From an uncultured Alphaproteobacteria bacterium (GTDB lineage: Bacteria > Pseudomonadota > Alphaproteobacteria > HIMB59 > GCA-002718135): DNA of 61,942 nt. Made by a program: the position numbers and the translations under genes. Positions within the stretch are counted from its first letter, which is position 1. Each line of letters starts with the position of its first letter. The notes beneath the pieces are model-generated. The model did not search any database, was not told the origin of the DNA, and saw only the letters and a list, made by a program, of their open reading frames with translations. Below, piece by piece: positions 8,391 through 17,184 of this stretch. The DNA is taken from assembly GCA_902594815.1 (NCBI GenBank), contig CACJNL010000007.1, positions 1 through 61,942 on the forward strand, written 5' to 3'.

Positions 8391-8853
8391 ATTAATTCCA
8401 GCTATAGAAGTTCCAGTTATTCAAAAAGGAATTACGTCAAAAGTTAATCTTTCTTCTGAACTAAATAATAAGAAAGTAATTATCTTTGGAGTCCCAGGAG
8501 CGTTTACACCCACTTGTTCAGAAAAACATATGCCTAGTTATATCAAATTGCATCAACAATTTATCAACAAAGGTATTGATGATATCTATTGTCTTTCAGT
8601 CAATGATAGTTTTGTCATGAATGCGTGGTTATTAAGTTACACTGACGGCGATAAAATAATTGGTATTGCAGATGGCAATGGGGAAATTACAAAAGATTTT
8701 AATTTACTTACAGACAAATCAAAAAATTTTATGGGAATGCGTTCAAATAGATTTGCTATGATTGTACATAACAATAAAATACTTGAGGTATGTATCGAAA
8801 ATCCAGGTGAATATAAGGTTTCATCTGCAGAAAATATATTGAGTAAATTATAA
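8383..8853 (+). CDS. Peroxiredoxin (Prx5/redoxin family)
   Basis: Thiol peroxidase of 156 residues. GVPGAFTPTCSEKHMP near residue 35 holds the peroxidatic Cys in the Prx5 signature P-x-x-x-T-x-x-C. Further Cys residues occur at CLSVND and EVCIENPG, but which one resolves is unclear; Prx5 enzymes often use glutathione or glutaredoxin. The start codon overlaps the end of the DsbD-like gene by eight bases, so the two are translated together. It ends two bases from the stop of the opposing permease gene. Confidence 0.92.
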   Translation: MSKLIPAIEVPVIQKGITSKVNLSSELNNKKVIIFGVPGAFTPTCSEKHMPSYIKLHQQFINKGIDDIYCLSVNDSFVMNAWLLSYTDGDKIIGIADGNGEITKDFNLLTDKSKNFMGMRSNRFAMIVHNNKILEVCIENPGEYKVSSAENILSKL

Positions 8854-8855
8854 AA

Positions 8856-9833
8856 TTAAGTTTTTTTTCTCTGGATAATCGCATAGATTGATACAGCAAC
8901 AGTAATCATCAAACCATTAATAAATTTTACGTAAAAACCAGACAAACCCAGAGCTACTATACCTGACTCTAAAGAACCGATAATTAAAACACCAATAAAT
9001 GTTCCAAATATTGTCCCCCTACCTCCAAAGACTGAAGTACCACCAACAAAGACAGCTGCCAAAGTAGTAAGCATTAATCCTTCTCCTTGCGTAGGCCAAA
9101 AATATAGCATTTCATACATTGTAAATATTCCAGCTAAAGCTGAGAAAAATCCAAGCTGAACGAAAGCAATAATTTTCACGTTATCAACATTTATTCCCAT
9201 CATCTGAGAACTAGCTTTATTGTCACCTACAAAGTGAATATGATTGCCAAATTTGTGATAACGATACACCCACTGCATCAGTGCTGTTAGGACAATAAAC
9301 CAAATGAATTGCGCAGGTATCTTGCCAAATAACTTTTCAACAAATAAAGTGTGATGCCATGTACCGTCGGCAACATCAACGATTGCAATACCACTTCCTT
9401 GAGAGATAACATTTACAAGACCTCTCCAAAAAAACAATGTACCGATAGTGGCAACAATTGATGGTATACCAATTTTTGTTACCAACAAACCATTAATCAA
9501 ACCTGCGAACATCCCAAGAGATGTTGCTAGTAAAAAAGCAATAAAGAAATTTCCATCGGTTGCTGTTAATAGCATTCCAAAAGTAAGAGACGTTATCCCA
9601 ACTATAGATGGAAAAGATAAGTCTATCTCACCAAGGGTGACAACAAATGTTGCTGAAATTGCTATAATACCAAAAAAAGGCATCGATTGCATGAAAGCAC
9701 GATATATCGGAAATCTGGTGAAGACATGAGGAGCTCCTAAAAAATAAATTAAAAAAAGAGCTATAGCTATAATGGTTATACTTATTTCTAATTTATGAGT
9801 TTTAACAAAATAACTATTTAGTATATTATTCAT
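8856..9833 (-). CDS. Ribose-type ABC transporter permease
   Basis: Inner-membrane permease of the RbsC/BPD_transp_2 family, 325 residues and about nine or ten helices. Typical blocks are SATFVVTLGEIDLSFPSIVG near residue 65, TKIGIPSIVATIGTLFFWRGL near residue 120 and VFVGGTSVFGGRGTIFGTFIG near residue 265. It is the last gene of the minus-strand set binding protein - ATPase - permease and starts directly after the ATPase stop. Importers of this class carry monosaccharides, cyclitols and similar solutes; the cargo cannot be read from the permease. Confidence 0.92.
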   Translation of the reverse strand: MNNILNSYFVKTHKLEISITIIAIALFLIYFLGAPHVFTRFPIYRAFMQSMPFFGIIAISATFVVTLGEIDLSFPSIVGITSLTFGMLLTATDGNFFIAFLLATSLGMFAGLINGLLVTKIGIPSIVATIGTLFFWRGLVNVISQGSGIAIVDVADGTWHHTLFVEKLFGKIPAQFIWFIVLTALMQWVYRYHKFGNHIHFVGDNKASSQMMGINVDNVKIIAFVQLGFFSALAGIFTMYEMLYFWPTQGEGLMLTTLAAVFVGGTSVFGGRGTIFGTFIGVLIIGSLESGIVALGLSGFYVKFINGLMITVAVSIYAIIQRKKT

Positions 9834-10601
9834 TTAGGCCTCAACTTTTATTTTACCAGACTCATGTAGTTGAATCATTTTTTGAACTAATTCTTCACGA
9901 GATATTTCATCTTTTTTAAATTCTCCTACGACTTCACCTCTATCTAGAATTATAAATCTGTCAGCTGCACCATATACGTGAATAATATTATGATCGATAA
10001 ATATAGCTGATTTATTTTCTTGCTTTAAACCCTTAACAAAATTTAGAACTTTTTCTGTTTCTTGTATTGACAATCCCATGGTAGGCTCATCTAATACGAT
10101 AAGATCTGAATTAAAATACAATGACCTTCCAAAAGCAACACCTTGTTTTTCACCACCAGATAAACCCATCACTGTTGAGTCTACTGTAATAGCTTTAGAG
10201 GTGAAACCTATATAATCTCTTAATATTTTTTCAGCTTCTTTTCGTTGTTTTTTTATATCTAAAAATCCAAACGCATTTGTAATTTCCCTACCAGCAAAAA
10301 TATTTCTCCATAGTTCTTGTTGATCACAAAGAGCTCTTTCTTGATAAACAGCTTCGATCCCCATTTTTCTCGATTCAGCAACTGATTTAATATTAACTTC
10401 GTTCTTATTAAAAAAAACTTTTCCAGAAGTAGGTCGATGAACACCAGTAATAACTTTAATTAAAGTAGATTTTCCTGCACCATTGTCACCAATCAGTGCC
10501 ACTACCTCACCTTTATTAATTTTAATATTAATATCTTTTAAAACTTTTACTGCTCCAAAGTTTTTAAAAATATTTTCTAATCTTAAAAGTTCTTCTGTCA
10601 T
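9834..10601 (-). CDS. Ribose-type ABC transporter ATPase (single nucleotide-binding domain)
   Basis: ATPase of 255 residues with Walker A GDNGAGKST near residue 39, signature LSGGEKQG near 145 and Walker B LIVLDEPTMGL near 165. It has one nucleotide-binding domain, unlike the fused double-domain RbsA type seen at 37083-38561, so it probably works as a homodimer. The open frame extends to a TTG at 10613, but that codon lies within the hairpin after the binding-protein gene. The ATG at 10601 is a better start, though no ribosome site is visible before it. Confidence 0.9.
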   Translation of the reverse strand: MTEELLRLENIFKNFGAVKVLKDINIKINKGEVVALIGDNGAGKSTLIKVITGVHRPTSGKVFFNKNEVNIKSVAESRKMGIEAVYQERALCDQQELWRNIFAGREITNAFGFLDIKKQRKEAEKILRDYIGFTSKAITVDSTVMGLSGGEKQGVAFGRSLYFNSDLIVLDEPTMGLSIQETEKVLNFVKGLKQENKSAIFIDHNIIHVYGAADRFIILDRGEVVGEFKKDEISREELVQKMIQLHESGKIKVEA

Positions 10602-10609
10602 ACGAGAAT

Positions 10610-10635
10610 ACAAACCTGCCGTTTGGCAGGTTTGT
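10610..10635 (-). terminator. Attenuator-like hairpin between binding protein and ATPase genes
   Basis: Eleven-base perfect inverted repeat (arms 10610-10620 and 10625-10635) with a four-base loop. It sits after the binding-protein stop and ends nine bases before the ATPase ATG. On the minus strand the 3' arm is followed by a T-rich but interrupted run. It probably lets the binding protein be made in excess over the membrane parts by partial termination or by protecting the upstream mRNA. Confidence 0.65.
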
Positions 10636-10646
10636 AAAAATATTTA

Positions 10647-11627
10647 TTATCGAATTTGTACAGCTGCTAATGGAGCAATTGCATCAACGTTATCCGCAGT
10701 AACAAATGCAGCACCTGTATCCATTGCTAAACCAGCCATTCCGTATTTAGTACTAAGGAATAGTTGAACAATTGGAATATATCCTTGAATAAATGGTTGC
10801 TGATCAATAACTACATCAATGTAACCAGAATTAATTCCATCAACAATTGGAGCTGAAAGATCAAAACCAGCACCGCAAACTTCTTCAGTACCATGACCAG
10901 CAGCTTTCATGTATGTAGGTAAACTTGCTGTTAAACCACCATGGTCTGTAATTGCCATCTTTATATCAGGATTTGCACTGTAAGTCGCGACATACATAGG
11001 TGTACCTTGTGATGCATCTGAGTTCACGTTATCAGGAATTTCTTGATAAACAACTTCTACACCCATATCTTCCACACCTGCAATAGCGCCCTTAGTTCGT
11101 TCACCTCTATTAGGCATACTAGCAAGACCCCAGATAAATGCTTTATCACCAGCTTGTAAACCGCAAACTTCTACAGCTTTTTTACCAAGATTATATCCTG
11201 CATCAAATAAGTCTGCTCCAGCATATCCAAAACCTTCAGTTTTGTATTCAGCTTCTAGATCAGGCAGAGGAGTGTTCATAGTTGTAATTACTATGCCCAT
11301 TTCTCTGGCTTCTTTTATAATTGGTCGCATTGCTGCATCACCTGGAAAACCATAGATTGCAATTCCATCTGGTTGAAGTGCAACTGCTTCTTTAAATTGT
11401 TTAATCATGATTTCTGAGTTCCATTGTGACCAGTAATAGTCAACATCACAACCAGTATGTTCAGCAGCAGCTACTGCACCATTATATACGATAGTTCCAA
11501 ATGGTCCACCTTCAGGTCCACCTGGAAAAAAGATAAATTTTTTATCACAGCTATAATCATTTTTAGCAATTGCTGAAGTTGATGCAAAAGCAAAAAACAA
11601 TGCCACGAAAGCAAATATTTTTTTCAT
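10647..11627 (-). CDS. Periplasmic sugar-binding protein of a ribose-type ABC transporter
   Basis: Soluble receptor of the RbsB-like family (Peripla_BP_4), 326 residues. A cleavable signal peptide of about 21 residues ends at TSAIA. FFPGGPEGGPFG and GIAIYGFPGDAAMRP match the family fold, and several Cys residues suggest disulfides in the mature protein. AGGAGG before the ATG gives a strong ribosome site, as in the other binding-protein genes here. The ATPase and permease genes follow after a hairpin. MocB and similar cyclitol receptors belong to the same family, and the MocDEF-like operon starts divergently 180 bases away, so a methylated cyclitol or sugar is a possible ligand (inference). 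Confidence 0.9.
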   Translation of the reverse strand: MKKIFAFVALFFAFASTSAIAKNDYSCDKKFIFFPGGPEGGPFGTIVYNGAVAAAEHTGCDVDYYWSQWNSEIMIKQFKEAVALQPDGIAIYGFPGDAAMRPIIKEAREMGIVITTMNTPLPDLEAEYKTEGFGYAGADLFDAGYNLGKKAVEVCGLQAGDKAFIWGLASMPNRGERTKGAIAGVEDMGVEVVYQEIPDNVNSDASQGTPMYVATYSANPDIKMAITDHGGLTASLPTYMKAAGHGTEEVCGAGFDLSAPIVDGINSGYIDVVIDQQPFIQGYIPIVQLFLSTKYGMAGLAMDTGAAFVTADNVDAIAPLAAVQIR

Positions 11628-11769
11628 TTTTCCTCCTAATAAATTTTATATATAATAATCAATTTTATATGTGAAATTTAAGAATTTACAAACAATAATA
11701 TGGTTATTTTGTTCTTATCAAGTTAAAACTATTAAAATTTAATAATACTTTGAATGAACCTAATTTTTT

Positions 11770-11796
11770 TTGATTTAAAATTTATAAAAATATGCT
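11770..11796 (+). promoter_or_regulatory. Possible promoter of the oxygenase operon
   Basis: TTGATT (11770-11775) and TATGCT (11791-11796) are separated by 15 bases and lie just before the first oxygenase ATG at 11808. If used, transcription would begin close to the start codon, giving a leaderless or very short-leader mRNA. That fits the absence of a ribosome site. The spacing is short and the DNA is AT-rich, so this is tentative. Confidence 0.25.
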
Positions 11797-11807
11797 AATT
11801 TTAACAT

Positions 11808-12788
11808 ATGGATGTAGATTTAGATAAATGGTTTAAGTGCGATATAGATAAAAAAGAGTTCAAAAAACTTTGCAAAAAATCGGATTGGCAAGGTTTTAAA
11901 CATATGCTTATTTATTTTTCTTTTTTAGCCTTATTTGGTTATCTAGCTTATGCAACGTGGGGTACTTGGTGGTCATTATTATTTTTTTTGATTTATGGTA
12001 ATATATGGGGATGCAGTGATGCAATATGGCATGAAACAGGTCATCGTACTGCATTCAAATCAAAATTTTGGAACGATTTTTTTTATTACATTGCAAGTTT
12101 TATGGATAATTTTGAACCCATTCGATGGAGATATTCTCATTATCACCACCATACCTATACTATTTTTAATGATCCAGTTGATTTTGAAATTCATGTAAAA
12201 AAACCAACAGATCTAATTGTATTCTTCTCACACTATATTCCTTTTTCGGGTTTTGTTTTTTTTAAAAATTCTCTCCAATGGGAAACAATTAAACATGCAT
12301 TTGGCGTTACAACAGAAGTAATGAAAGTTTGCATACCAGAAAATGAAAGATCAAAATGCAGATGGTCTGCAAGAAGTCATGTTTTTATTTGGATTGTGAC
12401 AATTTTTTGTTCCATTTATTTTCAATCTTGGTTACCGGTACTTTTTATTGTCTTACCAAATTTTTATGGTAAAACACTTGTCATGCTGATGGGGCTTACA
12501 CAGCACGCGGGTTTACAAGAAGATATTAAAGATCATCGGTTAACTACTAGAACGGTTTATTTAAATCCTATTTTCAGTTTTTTATATTGGCACATGGAGT
12601 ACCATGTTGAACATCATATGTTTCCTCAAGTACCATCTCACAATTTAAAAAAATTACATGCATTAATTAAAGATCAAATGCCACCTGCTCGAAAAGGGTT
12701 ATGGGGTGCATACAAAGAGATTATACCTGCGTTAGTTAAGCAAGCAAAGGATCCAAATTATAAAATACCGTTAGCAGTTCCTAGTTAA
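11808..12788 (+). CDS. Fatty acid desaturase-fold di-iron oxygenase, MocD-like
   Basis: Integral membrane di-iron protein of 326 residues. All three histidine boxes are present: HETGH (His75, His79), HYHHH (His111, 114, 115) and HVEHH (His266, 269, 270), with membrane helices around residues 33-68 and 190-235. The fold is that of desaturases. However, the next two genes supply a ferredoxin reductase and a Rieske ferredoxin, the same trio as rhizobial MocD-MocF-MocE, which demethylates the rhizopine 3-O-methyl-scyllo-inosamine. I therefore favour hydroxylation or O-demethylation of a small polar compound over lipid desaturation. No ribosome site is visible. Confidence 0.82.
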   Translation: MDVDLDKWFKCDIDKKEFKKLCKKSDWQGFKHMLIYFSFLALFGYLAYATWGTWWSLLFFLIYGNIWGCSDAIWHETGHRTAFKSKFWNDFFYYIASFMDNFEPIRWRYSHYHHHTYTIFNDPVDFEIHVKKPTDLIVFFSHYIPFSGFVFFKNSLQWETIKHAFGVTTEVMKVCIPENERSKCRWSARSHVFIWIVTIFCSIYFQSWLPVLFIVLPNFYGKTLVMLMGLTQHAGLQEDIKDHRLTTRTVYLNPIFSFLYWHMEYHVEHHMFPQVPSHNLKKLHALIKDQMPPARKGLWGAYKEIIPALVKQAKDPNYKIPLAVPS

Positions 12789-12867
12789 TAATTTCATTAA
12801 GCTTATAGTTCGCTAAATTTGACTAATTGTTAATGATTAATTTTAGTTTATATATTTTCTTACTTCT

Positions 12868-14109
12868 ATGAGTCTAAAAAAAATTTCTATTATAGGTGCA
12901 GGTCAAGCAGCAGCATATGCAGCTAATGAAATTAGAAAACATGATAAAGAATTAGGGATAACAATTTTTAATGAGGAAAATTATTTACCATATGAAAGAC
13001 CGCCTTTATCAAAAGATAGCATAACCAATAAAAAAAAATATGAAGAGCTATCTTTTTTTTCTAAAGAATTTTACAATTCAGAAAATATACAATTCATTAA
13101 CAAATCAGTAAAAAAGGTTGATTTTACAAATAAAACTTTAATAACCAATGATGAAAAATTAGAACCATATGACAATTTACTTATAACAACAGGTTCAAAA
13201 AATAAAAAATTGAATTTTGGAGTGGATCAGCAAGATATTAGTGACAGTATTTTATATTTAAGAAACATAGAAGATAGTAAGATAATAAAAGAATCAATTA
13301 ACACTCATAAAACTTTTGCAATCATAGGAGGCGGCTTTATAGGATTAGAAGTTGCATCAAGTATAGCTCAGCTTGGTAAAAAAGCATATGTTATTGAAAT
13401 GGGACAACAGCTGATGGGCAGAGTCATACCAACACAAATAGCCAAATTAGTTTCAAGTTATCATGAAGATAAGGGTAATGTGATTTTACTTGAAACAAAT
13501 ATTGTCTCGATTGAACTAAAAAATTCAGTTTATAAAATTGAGCTCAATAATAAGTCAACATTGGAGGTTGATTTTATTATAGCTGGGATCGGATCAAAGG
13601 CTAATACTGATTTATTTGAAAACACATCATTAAATATAAATAACGGTATTGTAACAGATGAGTTTTGTAGAACATCAGAAGAAAATGTATTTGCAGCTGG
13701 TGATGTGGCAAATTTTTTTCATCCTTTTTATAATATGCAAATGCGCTTAGAATCTTATCAACATGCACAAAATCATGGGATAGCGGCTGCTAAAAATATC
13801 TTAGGACAAAACTTGCCCTATATACATATACCATGGATGTGGTCTGACCAATTTGATTTAAACTTACAATTAATAGGTGTATGTAACAACTTTGATCAAG
13901 AAATTCAGAGAGGCAATAATCTTGAAGAGGGAATTATCTATTTTTTCATTAAACAAAAAAAAATAATGGGTGCATGCGGTATTGGAAAAGCAGGCAAAGT
14001 AGGTCGAGATATACGTTTGGCAGGTAAAATTTTAGAAACTAAAGTAGACGTAGATATTGATGATATTAAAAACAAAGAAGTAAAATTAACTACACTTTTA
14101 AAAAGATAA
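12868..14109 (+). CDS. NAD(P)H ferredoxin reductase, FAD-dependent (MocF-like)
   Basis: Flavoprotein of 413 residues in the rhodocoxin/putidaredoxin reductase family. The FAD Rossmann motif GAGQAA is at residues 10-15, the FAD-adjacent block YERPPLSK near 47, the NAD(P)H motif GGGFIGLEVA near 152 and the closing FAD motif AAGDVANF near 275. It passes electrons from NAD(P)H to the ferredoxin encoded 46 bases downstream, which would feed the di-iron oxygenases. There is no ribosome site; the ATG follows an AT-rich leader. Confidence 0.9.
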   Translation: MSLKKISIIGAGQAAAYAANEIRKHDKELGITIFNEENYLPYERPPLSKDSITNKKKYEELSFFSKEFYNSENIQFINKSVKKVDFTNKTLITNDEKLEPYDNLLITTGSKNKKLNFGVDQQDISDSILYLRNIEDSKIIKESINTHKTFAIIGGGFIGLEVASSIAQLGKKAYVIEMGQQLMGRVIPTQIAKLVSSYHEDKGNVILLETNIVSIELKNSVYKIELNNKSTLEVDFIIAGIGSKANTDLFENTSLNINNGIVTDEFCRTSEENVFAAGDVANFFHPFYNMQMRLESYQHAQNHGIAAAKNILGQNLPYIHIPWMWSDQFDLNLQLIGVCNNFDQEIQRGNNLEEGIIYFFIKQKKIMGACGIGKAGKVGRDIRLAGKILETKVDVDIDDIKNKEVKLTTLLKR

Positions 14110-14155
14110 TTTAAGGTATTTACAAAACTATTTTCAAAATTATATAAACTATAAT

Positions 14156-14476
14156 ATGAGTGAAATTAATGAAGGTTGGTTAGAAGTCTCTGAAGAAACT
14201 GGTATTGAACTTGAAGATATAATTCGATTTGACCATGATAATAAAACTTATTGTGTATATAAATTAGAGGATGGTTATTACGCCACAGATGGTTTATGCA
14301 CACATGAGACTGTTCATTTAGAGGATGGCCTTGTTATGGATGATGAGATAGAATGTCCAATGCACCAAGGTATTTTTAAGATTAAAACAGGTGAAGCCAT
14401 CAGCCCTCCCGCTTGCATTGATTTAAAAACTTATCCAGTTAAAGTTGATAATGGAAAAATTTTCATTAAGATATAA
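14156..14476 (+). CDS. Rieske-type [2Fe-2S] ferredoxin (MocE-like)
   Basis: Small soluble electron carrier of 106 residues. The Rieske ligands are complete: Cys48 and His50 (CTH), then Cys67 and His70 (CPMH), with the standard 16-residue spacing between the pairs. The family serves as the ferredoxin of multi-component oxygenases and of MocDEF. It sits between the reductase gene and a PanB-like gene with 22 bases to the latter. It is presumably shared by both oxygenase paralogues in this operon, since no second ferredoxin is present. Confidence 0.92.
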   Translation: MSEINEGWLEVSEETGIELEDIIRFDHDNKTYCVYKLEDGYYATDGLCTHETVHLEDGLVMDDEIECPMHQGIFKIKTGEAISPPACIDLKTYPVKVDNGKIFIKI

Positions 14477-14498
14477 CAATAAATTTTAGTTTATCTAT

Positions 14499-15326
14499 AT
14501 GAGCAGAAAAAAATTGACAGTTTACGATTATCTTAAATGCAAAGGAAAAAGACAACTAAGCGTTCTTTTTGTTCATAGCGCTGAAGAAGCAAGAGCAGCA
14601 GAAGAAGCAGGTATTGATATGATATGTACTTCACATGATGCTCCTCAATACGGTGTTTTTAATAGTTTTGAAGAACTAAAAAGAATTAGAGAGGCTGCAC
14701 CAAGTTGTTTTATGCAATCTGGAGGTGCAGTTAATGTAGCTTCTGAATATGAGGCAATGAAGTTAGCTCACAAGTATATGGATGTAGGGGCTGACGTTGT
14801 TTACGGGGGAACATGGAGTTATAAATGGATTAAAGCTCTTAGAGACGAAAACATTCCAATTAATAGTCATGTAGGTTTGGTTCCTGGAAAGGCAACGTGG
14901 ATTGGTGGGTTTAGAGCAATTGGTAAAACAGCTGATGAAGCTGCTGGAGTTTTGCAAAATACTCTTGAACTTCAAGAGGCGGGGGTAATAGGTGTAGAGT
15001 TAGAAGTAGTTCCACCAAAAGTAGCAACTATAATAACTCAGAAAGTAAAAATTATGACATTATCTATGGGAAGTGGTTCTGGTTGTGATGGTCAGTATTT
15101 GTTTGCAAACGATGTTCTTGGTTATACTACTGGACATATGCCCAGGCACGCAAGAGTATATAAAAATTTCAAAAAAGAATATGAACGATTACAAATGGAA
15201 AGAATTAAGGCCTTTAAATCATTTCATGATGATACAATAAATAAAAAATTTGATGATCCTAAAATTACAGTTGGAATTGACGATAAAGAATATGATAAGT
15301 TTTTAAAACTTGCAGAAAAGTATTAA
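14499..15326 (+). CDS. Ketopantoate hydroxymethyltransferase (PanB)-like protein 1, divergent
   Basis: Protein of 275 residues with the PanB/PEP-mutase TIM-barrel pattern. Conserved blocks are SHVGLVPGKATWIGGFRA (about 123-140), ELEVVP with the presumed catalytic Glu169, and MGSGSGCDGQYLF (about 190-202), followed by PRHARVYKNF. The canonical PanB metal-binding Asp motifs (VGDSLG, DLPF) and the IEGG lysine region are replaced by MICTSHDAP, FMQSGG and VVYGGT. It is therefore unlikely to be the pantothenate enzyme. Its place behind an oxygenase electron chain suggests hydroxymethyl/formaldehyde transfer or retro-aldol cleavage of an oxidised product, which is inference. Confidence 0.75.
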   Translation: MSRKKLTVYDYLKCKGKRQLSVLFVHSAEEARAAEEAGIDMICTSHDAPQYGVFNSFEELKRIREAAPSCFMQSGGAVNVASEYEAMKLAHKYMDVGADVVYGGTWSYKWIKALRDENIPINSHVGLVPGKATWIGGFRAIGKTADEAAGVLQNTLELQEAGVIGVELEVVPPKVATIITQKVKIMTLSMGSGSGCDGQYLFANDVLGYTTGHMPRHARVYKNFKKEYERLQMERIKAFKSFHDDTINKKFDDPKITVGIDDKEYDKFLKLAEKY

Positions 15327-15331
15327 GAAAC

Positions 15332-16345
15332 ATGTTTGCTGGAGAGGTAGATTTAGATAAATGGTATAAACCAAATATTGACAAAAAGGCTTTAAAAGAA
15401 TTTTCAAAAAGATCTGACTTAAAAGGAATTACAGATATTTTTTTATTTATTGTTGTTTTGGCATCATCTGCGTATCTTTGTTTAATTACTTGGGGAACCT
15501 GGTGGTCAGTGTTAACTTTACTGATTTACGGAAATATTTTTTATTGTAAAATAATAAGTATACAACATGAAACAAATCACGAAACTTACTTTAAATCAAG
15601 ATTTCTAAATAAAATCTTCTACAATATAACTAGTTTGTTAGGTGGGTTTGAAGCTGTTCGTTGGAAATGGAGTCATTTTCATCATCATACTTATACTATT
15701 TTTACTCATGAAGAAGTTTACGATTATGAAAATAACAGTCCAAGACCAACTGAACCAATTCGTTTTCTTTTAAATTTTTTACCTCTTGGGCCAATTTTAA
15801 ACATTCAAAAAGTCAGACATTTTACACATTTTGAAATTATAAAGCACTCACTTGGTATTGTCTCAAAAGTTGTAAAGATCACAGTTCCAGAAAATGAAAT
15901 TAATAAAGTTATTAATAGCTCTAGGCTTTATGTTTTATTTTGGTTATTCGTTATTATATGTTCTGTTTTTTTTGGAACTTGGCTACCAGTTATTATGATT
16001 TTATTACCCCCTTTTTATGGAAATACAATTCTTATGATTTGTGCAATGACTCAACATGCAGGATTAGCTGACAATATTAAGGATCATAGAAAAAGTACAC
16101 GCACAGTCATTTTAAATCCTTTCTTTAGTTTCTTGTATTCGAATATGGAATATCACATTGAGCATCATATATTTCCTAAAATTCCATGCCATAATCTTAG
16201 AGCTTTCCATAAGTTTATAAAAAATCAAATGCCAAAACCTAAAAAAGGAATATTTGATGCATATAAATCAATAATACCAGCCATCTTTAAACAAGCAAAA
16301 GATAAAAATTATTTTATCGATGTTGAGACACCAAATACAAATTAG
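15332..16345 (+). CDS. Fatty acid desaturase-fold di-iron oxygenase 2, MocD-like paralogue
   Basis: Second membrane di-iron oxygenase, 337 residues, clearly a paralogue of the protein at 11808. Both share the opening VDLDKW, the block TWGTWW, PENE, the TQHAGL..IKDHR block and the His boxes: HETNH (His79, His83), HFHHH (His115, 118, 119) and HIEHH (His275, 278, 279). It follows PanB-like 1 by five bases and precedes PanB-like 2 by two, giving an alternating oxygenase - PanB-like order. It presumably draws electrons from the ferredoxin encoded upstream. Divergence from paralogue 1 suggests a different substrate or position. Confidence 0.82.
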   Translation: MFAGEVDLDKWYKPNIDKKALKEFSKRSDLKGITDIFLFIVVLASSAYLCLITWGTWWSVLTLLIYGNIFYCKIISIQHETNHETYFKSRFLNKIFYNITSLLGGFEAVRWKWSHFHHHTYTIFTHEEVYDYENNSPRPTEPIRFLLNFLPLGPILNIQKVRHFTHFEIIKHSLGIVSKVVKITVPENEINKVINSSRLYVLFWLFVIICSVFFGTWLPVIMILLPPFYGNTILMICAMTQHAGLADNIKDHRKSTRTVILNPFFSFLYSNMEYHIEHHIFPKIPCHNLRAFHKFIKNQMPKPKKGIFDAYKSIIPAIFKQAKDKNYFIDVETPNTN

Positions 16346-16347
16346 AT

Positions 16348-17181
16348 ATGAAAAAAAAAATTACTGTAAAAGATTTGCAAAATTTTAAAGGGAAAAAAAA
16401 ATTAGTTTGTATTTTAATTAAGAATGAGGAAGAAGCATTGGCAGCTGACAAAGTAGGTTTTGAAATGTTAGCAACTGGATTAGCAGGAAAATTTAAAAAT
16501 GATGATGACCATCCTAATTTTGAGCAGTTGGTAAAAATGAGAGAGGCTGCACCGACCGCTTTTATGCATTGTGGAGCTCCAGATAGTTTCATTCCAACAT
16601 TTGATGAAGCAAAAAAATTTTCTTTTAAGATATTAGAGCATGGTTTTGACATGCTTTATTGTAATACTCGTTTTGATTTAATCAGAGAATTATACAAAGA
16701 GGGTATTCCTTGTCTAGGGCATGTGGGACTGGTTCCTCCTAAAAGAACGTGGACTGGAGGATTTGTGGCAGTTGGTAAAACAGCAAATGAAGCTATGTGG
16801 GTTTATGATCAATGTTTAAAAATTCAAGATGCTGGAGGTGTTGCGATTGAAATGGAATGTGTTCCCTATAAAATTGCTGAAGCTATTTCAAAAAAAGTTA
16901 CCCCAACTGTTATGTCCATGGGAAGTGGTCCTGGGTGTGACGTTGAATATGTCTTTGGTTGCGATATTTTAGGAACAACAAAGGGAAGAATCCCTAGACA
17001 TGCTAAACAATATAGAGATTTTCAAAAGGAATTTTCTAGACTTCAAAAAGAGAGGGAAGATGCATTCCAAGAGTTCTATAATGATGTCCATTCTGGCGTA
17101 TTTCCTGAGAAAAAAAATATTGTTGAAATTAATGAAAATGAATTAGATATATTCTTAAATAATTTGGAAAAAAGAGGTTAA
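16348..17181 (+). CDS. Ketopantoate hydroxymethyltransferase (PanB)-like protein 2, divergent
   Basis: Paralogue of PanB-like 1, 277 residues, with GHVGLVPPKRTWTGGF (about 124-139), EMECVP carrying Glu170, MGSGPGCDVEYVF and PRHAKQYRDF. The canonical metal and lysine motifs of PanB are again missing (MLATGLAG, FMHCGA, MLYCNT). ECVP itself is identical to true PanB, so the catalytic Glu site is kept while the substrate pocket has changed. It is tightly packed between the second oxygenase and the fatty acid hydroxylase-family gene, so all three are surely co-transcribed. Confidence 0.75.
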   Translation: MKKKITVKDLQNFKGKKKLVCILIKNEEEALAADKVGFEMLATGLAGKFKNDDDHPNFEQLVKMREAAPTAFMHCGAPDSFIPTFDEAKKFSFKILEHGFDMLYCNTRFDLIRELYKEGIPCLGHVGLVPPKRTWTGGFVAVGKTANEAMWVYDQCLKIQDAGGVAIEMECVPYKIAEAISKKVTPTVMSMGSGPGCDVEYVFGCDILGTTKGRIPRHAKQYRDFQKEFSRLQKEREDAFQEFYNDVHSGVFPEKKNIVEINENELDIFLNNLEKRG

Positions 17182-17184
17182 TGA